Below the pieces are notes generated by a model. That model saw only the letters and a program-made list of their open reading frames with translations, did not search any database and was not told the origin of the DNA. A stretch of DNA of 33,531 nt from Erythrobacteraceae bacterium (GTDB lineage Bacteria > Pseudomonadota > Alphaproteobacteria > Sphingomonadales > Sphingomonadaceae), in the NCBI GenBank assembly GCA_027489095.1, contig JAIYAL010000049.1, forward strand, positions 1 to 33,531, written 5' to 3'. Positions 32,161 through 33,531 of the stretch are shown here, in pieces. Each line of letters starts with the position of its first letter. The stretch's first letter is position 1. The translations under genes and the position numbers were made by a program.

Positions 32161-32584
32161 GGCGCGCCGCCTCGCGCTGCTCGAGCGCCAGCGGCTGATC
32201 GCAGACGTATCGCGCAAGCAGGCGCTGCGGGGTCTGGCCGAGGCGCTTGAGAGCGAGGCGCGCAGCCATGCGCTGGCCGAGCGGAGCCAGCGGCTGGTTT
32301 CCGTCAGCGCGCCGGGGGCGGGGACGACCACGGGCGCCGCCTTGCAGTCGCGCGCCGCCTTCACCGCGGGCCTCGCCCAGCTCGCCGCCCATGCTGGCGA
32401 CAGCGCGCGCGATGCGAGCCGCCAGAGCGCATGGGCCACCGAGACGCTGGCAATGGCCGAGACCCGCGCGCGCCGCCTCGCCGAACTGACCACCGAAGCG
32501 CGCGCCGCACTCGTCGCGGCAAAGGAGCGACGCGAGCAGGCGCGGGGCCTGCCGCTGGCACGCAAGTTGCAAACCCCGAGATGA
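32153..32584 (+). CDS. fliJ: FliJ-like flagellar export protein
   Basis: A 143-residue, almost wholly helical protein rich in Ala, Arg and Glu. It has the long two-helix coiled-coil form of FliJ (LALLERQRLIADVSRKQALRGLAEALESEARSHALAE, and later ETLAMAETRARRLAELTTEARAALVAAKERREQARGL). In the family FliJ is the stalk of the export ATPase and recycles chaperones. Sequence conservation is low, so the call rests on shape and on the place right after fliI. ATG at 32153 overlaps the fliI stop. Confidence 0.82.
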   Translation: MREARRLALLERQRLIADVSRKQALRGLAEALESEARSHALAERSQRLVSVSAPGAGTTTGAALQSRAAFTAGLAQLAAHAGDSARDASRQSAWATETLAMAETRARRLAELTTEARAALVAAKERREQARGLPLARKLQTPR

Positions 32585-32630
32585 TGCAAGGCCGTGCCAG
32601 CAAGCAGCCCCGCCAGCCGAGGACGTGACG

Positions 32631-33531
32631 ATGATCCCATTCCTGCCCGAAATGCCCTCCCTTTCGTCCGCGAACGCCGGTTCCGGTGGCCTGCCGATCA
32701 CGGCTGCGGGCGTTAGCGAAGGGGGCGGGATCGGGCTCGATTTCGCTGGGCTGCTCGGCGCCGCGCTGCCGCTGCCCCGACCTTCAGCGCCGCCGCTTAC
32801 CCCGCCGTTCGGATTGCCGCTCGCCTCACCCCCGACGAACGCTGCCGCGGTGATCGCCGCGCCCGCTGCGCAGACAGCCCCCGGCGAGCCTGCGCCGTGC
32901 GCCGCCGAGGTGAGCCTGCCCGGCCCTGTGCTGACCCTCGCGCCAGCCTTTGCGCCAACCCTTCCGCCAACCCTTGCGCCAACCCTTGCGCCAACCCTTG
33001 CGCCAGCCCTTGCGACTGCCCCTGAGCCAGTCTCGCCCGAGCCGGGCCCGGCGCTCCAGCCGCGCCGACCGACCGGCAAGAACGTGCCGCTGCCGGGCAC
33101 CCCTTTGCCGACTTCCCTCGGCTCGACGTCCGTCTCTCTTCCTGCCGAGATCGCGGCGGCGCCGATAAGCCCCGTAAAGCTTGGTGCCGCGGAGCAGGGC
33201 GTGCCGGACATGGCTCAAGCACCGGACTTGTCGCCCCGCGCGCCCGCGCCGCTCGCGCTCGCTATACCGCTACCTCCGAGCAGCCAGCCAGCCTATGACG
33301 ATCCGGCCCTGGCCCCGCTCGAAGCGGATGCCGATGCCGCGCCCGCGCCGGTGGGGGCTTTGCCGCGCGTGCCTGAATTCCTGCCCGCACCCGCACCCGC
33401 ACCCGCGCTTGCACCCGCACCCGCGCTTGCACCTGCGTCCGAGACGTCGGCTGCTCCGTCAAGCGCACCCGCACCCGCCCCAGCAGCGCAGCCGGTCGCG
33501 GCTGTGCCCCGCGCTGCTGCTTCCAATCCGA
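32631..33531 (+). CDS. fliK: FliK-like hook-length control protein, N-terminal part (3' end outside window)
   Basis: The frame stays open from ATG 32631 to the window end, about 300 codons without a stop, with Pro/Ala-rich coding and the high GC of its neighbours. Low-complexity N-terminal halves of this type are normal for FliK, the exported ruler that sets hook length and switches export specificity. The diagnostic C-terminal FliK domain would lie outside the window, so the call relies on position after fliJ and on composition. In-frame tandem repeats are present (APTL four-residue units, 32939-33012, and PA/LA units, 33381-33435). A GAGGACG ribosome-like site precedes the ATG. Confidence 0.72.
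   Translation, partial: MIPFLPEMPSLSSANAGSGGLPITAAGVSEGGGIGLDFAGLLGAALPLPRPSAPPLTPPFGLPLASPPTNAAAVIAAPAAQTAPGEPAPCAAEVSLPGPVLTLAPAFAPTLPPTLAPTLAPTLAPALATAPEPVSPEPGPALQPRRPTGKNVPLPGTPLPTSLGSTSVSLPAEIAAAPISPVKLGAAEQGVPDMAQAPDLSPRAPAPLALAIPLPPSSQPAYDDPALAPLEADADAAPAPVGALPRVPEFLPAPAPAPALAPAPALAPASETSAAPSSAPAPAPAAQPVAAVPRAAASNP
32939..33012 (+). repeat. 12-base tandem repeats in the FliK-like gene
   Basis: Five to six near-perfect copies of GCGCCAACCCTT encode Ala-Pro-Thr-Leu units (with FAPTLPPTL and LAPAL variants at the ends). Units are in frame, so slippage would change protein length by four residues without breaking the gene. Confidence 0.9.
33381..33435 (+). repeat. short Pro-Ala repeats in the FliK-like gene
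   Basis: Tandem CCCGCA hexamers alternate with GCGCTTGCA units to give PAPAPALAPAPALAPA. In frame, and also prone to expansion or contraction. Confidence 0.85.

Noticed and set aside
1-33531. tRNA, rRNA, CRISPR, insertion sequence or phage genes
   Set aside because: Nothing resembling these was seen by reading; small RNAs could be missed without a covariance search.

Overview
The window is a high-GC stretch of a bacterial chromosome dominated by one large flagellar gene cluster. Protein sequences, the short single-domain FlgJ with a separate transglycosylase, and a paired GAAA-tetraloop hairpin repeat of a kind I associate with sphingomonads suggest an alphaproteobacterium, probably Sphingomonadales (Erythrobacter/Porphyrobacter-like). 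That placement is inference from resemblance, not a search.

Layout. 1-4734 is metabolic flank: the 3' end of an acyl-CoA dehydrogenase, a BASS-type transporter (minus strand), and a secreted TolB-like-propeller/amidohydrolase fusion. A double hairpin (about 4744-4825) separates this from the flagellar genes. 4833-10206 (minus strand) holds flgA, flgM-flgN, and the overlapping set transglycosylase-flhA-fliA. A GGDEF diguanylate cyclase (plus) diverges from flgA. A small two-gene unit encoding a MotA-like and a MotB-like membrane protein (minus) diverges from flgB. 12913-22776 (plus) is one long rod/hook/stator run: flgB C D E F G H I J K L, motA, motB. 22910-24118 (minus) is a lower-GC insert encoding a vanadium-haloperoxidase/PAP2-family protein. 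Flagellin (minus) follows. Then a sigma-54 activator gene (plus) leads directly into fliE F G H I J and the start of a FliK-like gene cut by the window end.

Regulation read from the sequence. Four intergenic regions carry the same element, TTAANC-N13-GCCGNNNN, oriented into fliC, flgM, the MotA-like/MotB-like pair and the GGDEF gene. These look like FliA (sigma-28) promoters. Three others carry TGGCAYR-N4-KTGCT with the diagnostic GG-N10-GC spacing, oriented into flgA, flgB and transglycosylase-flhA-fliA. These look like sigma-54 promoters that the activator encoded at 25869-27170 could drive. Together they predict a cascade: sigma-54 plus activator gives the basal body, hook and FliA; FliA, held by FlgM, gives flagellin, FlgM itself, a c-di-GMP synthase and the extra channel pair.

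The most interesting items are the extra MotA-like/MotB-like pair under a predicted FliA promoter, the coordinated shortening of FlgD and FlgE, the transglycosylase without a visible signal peptide, and the haloperoxidase insert between motB and fliC. No RNA genes, CRISPR arrays, insertion sequences or phage genes were seen.
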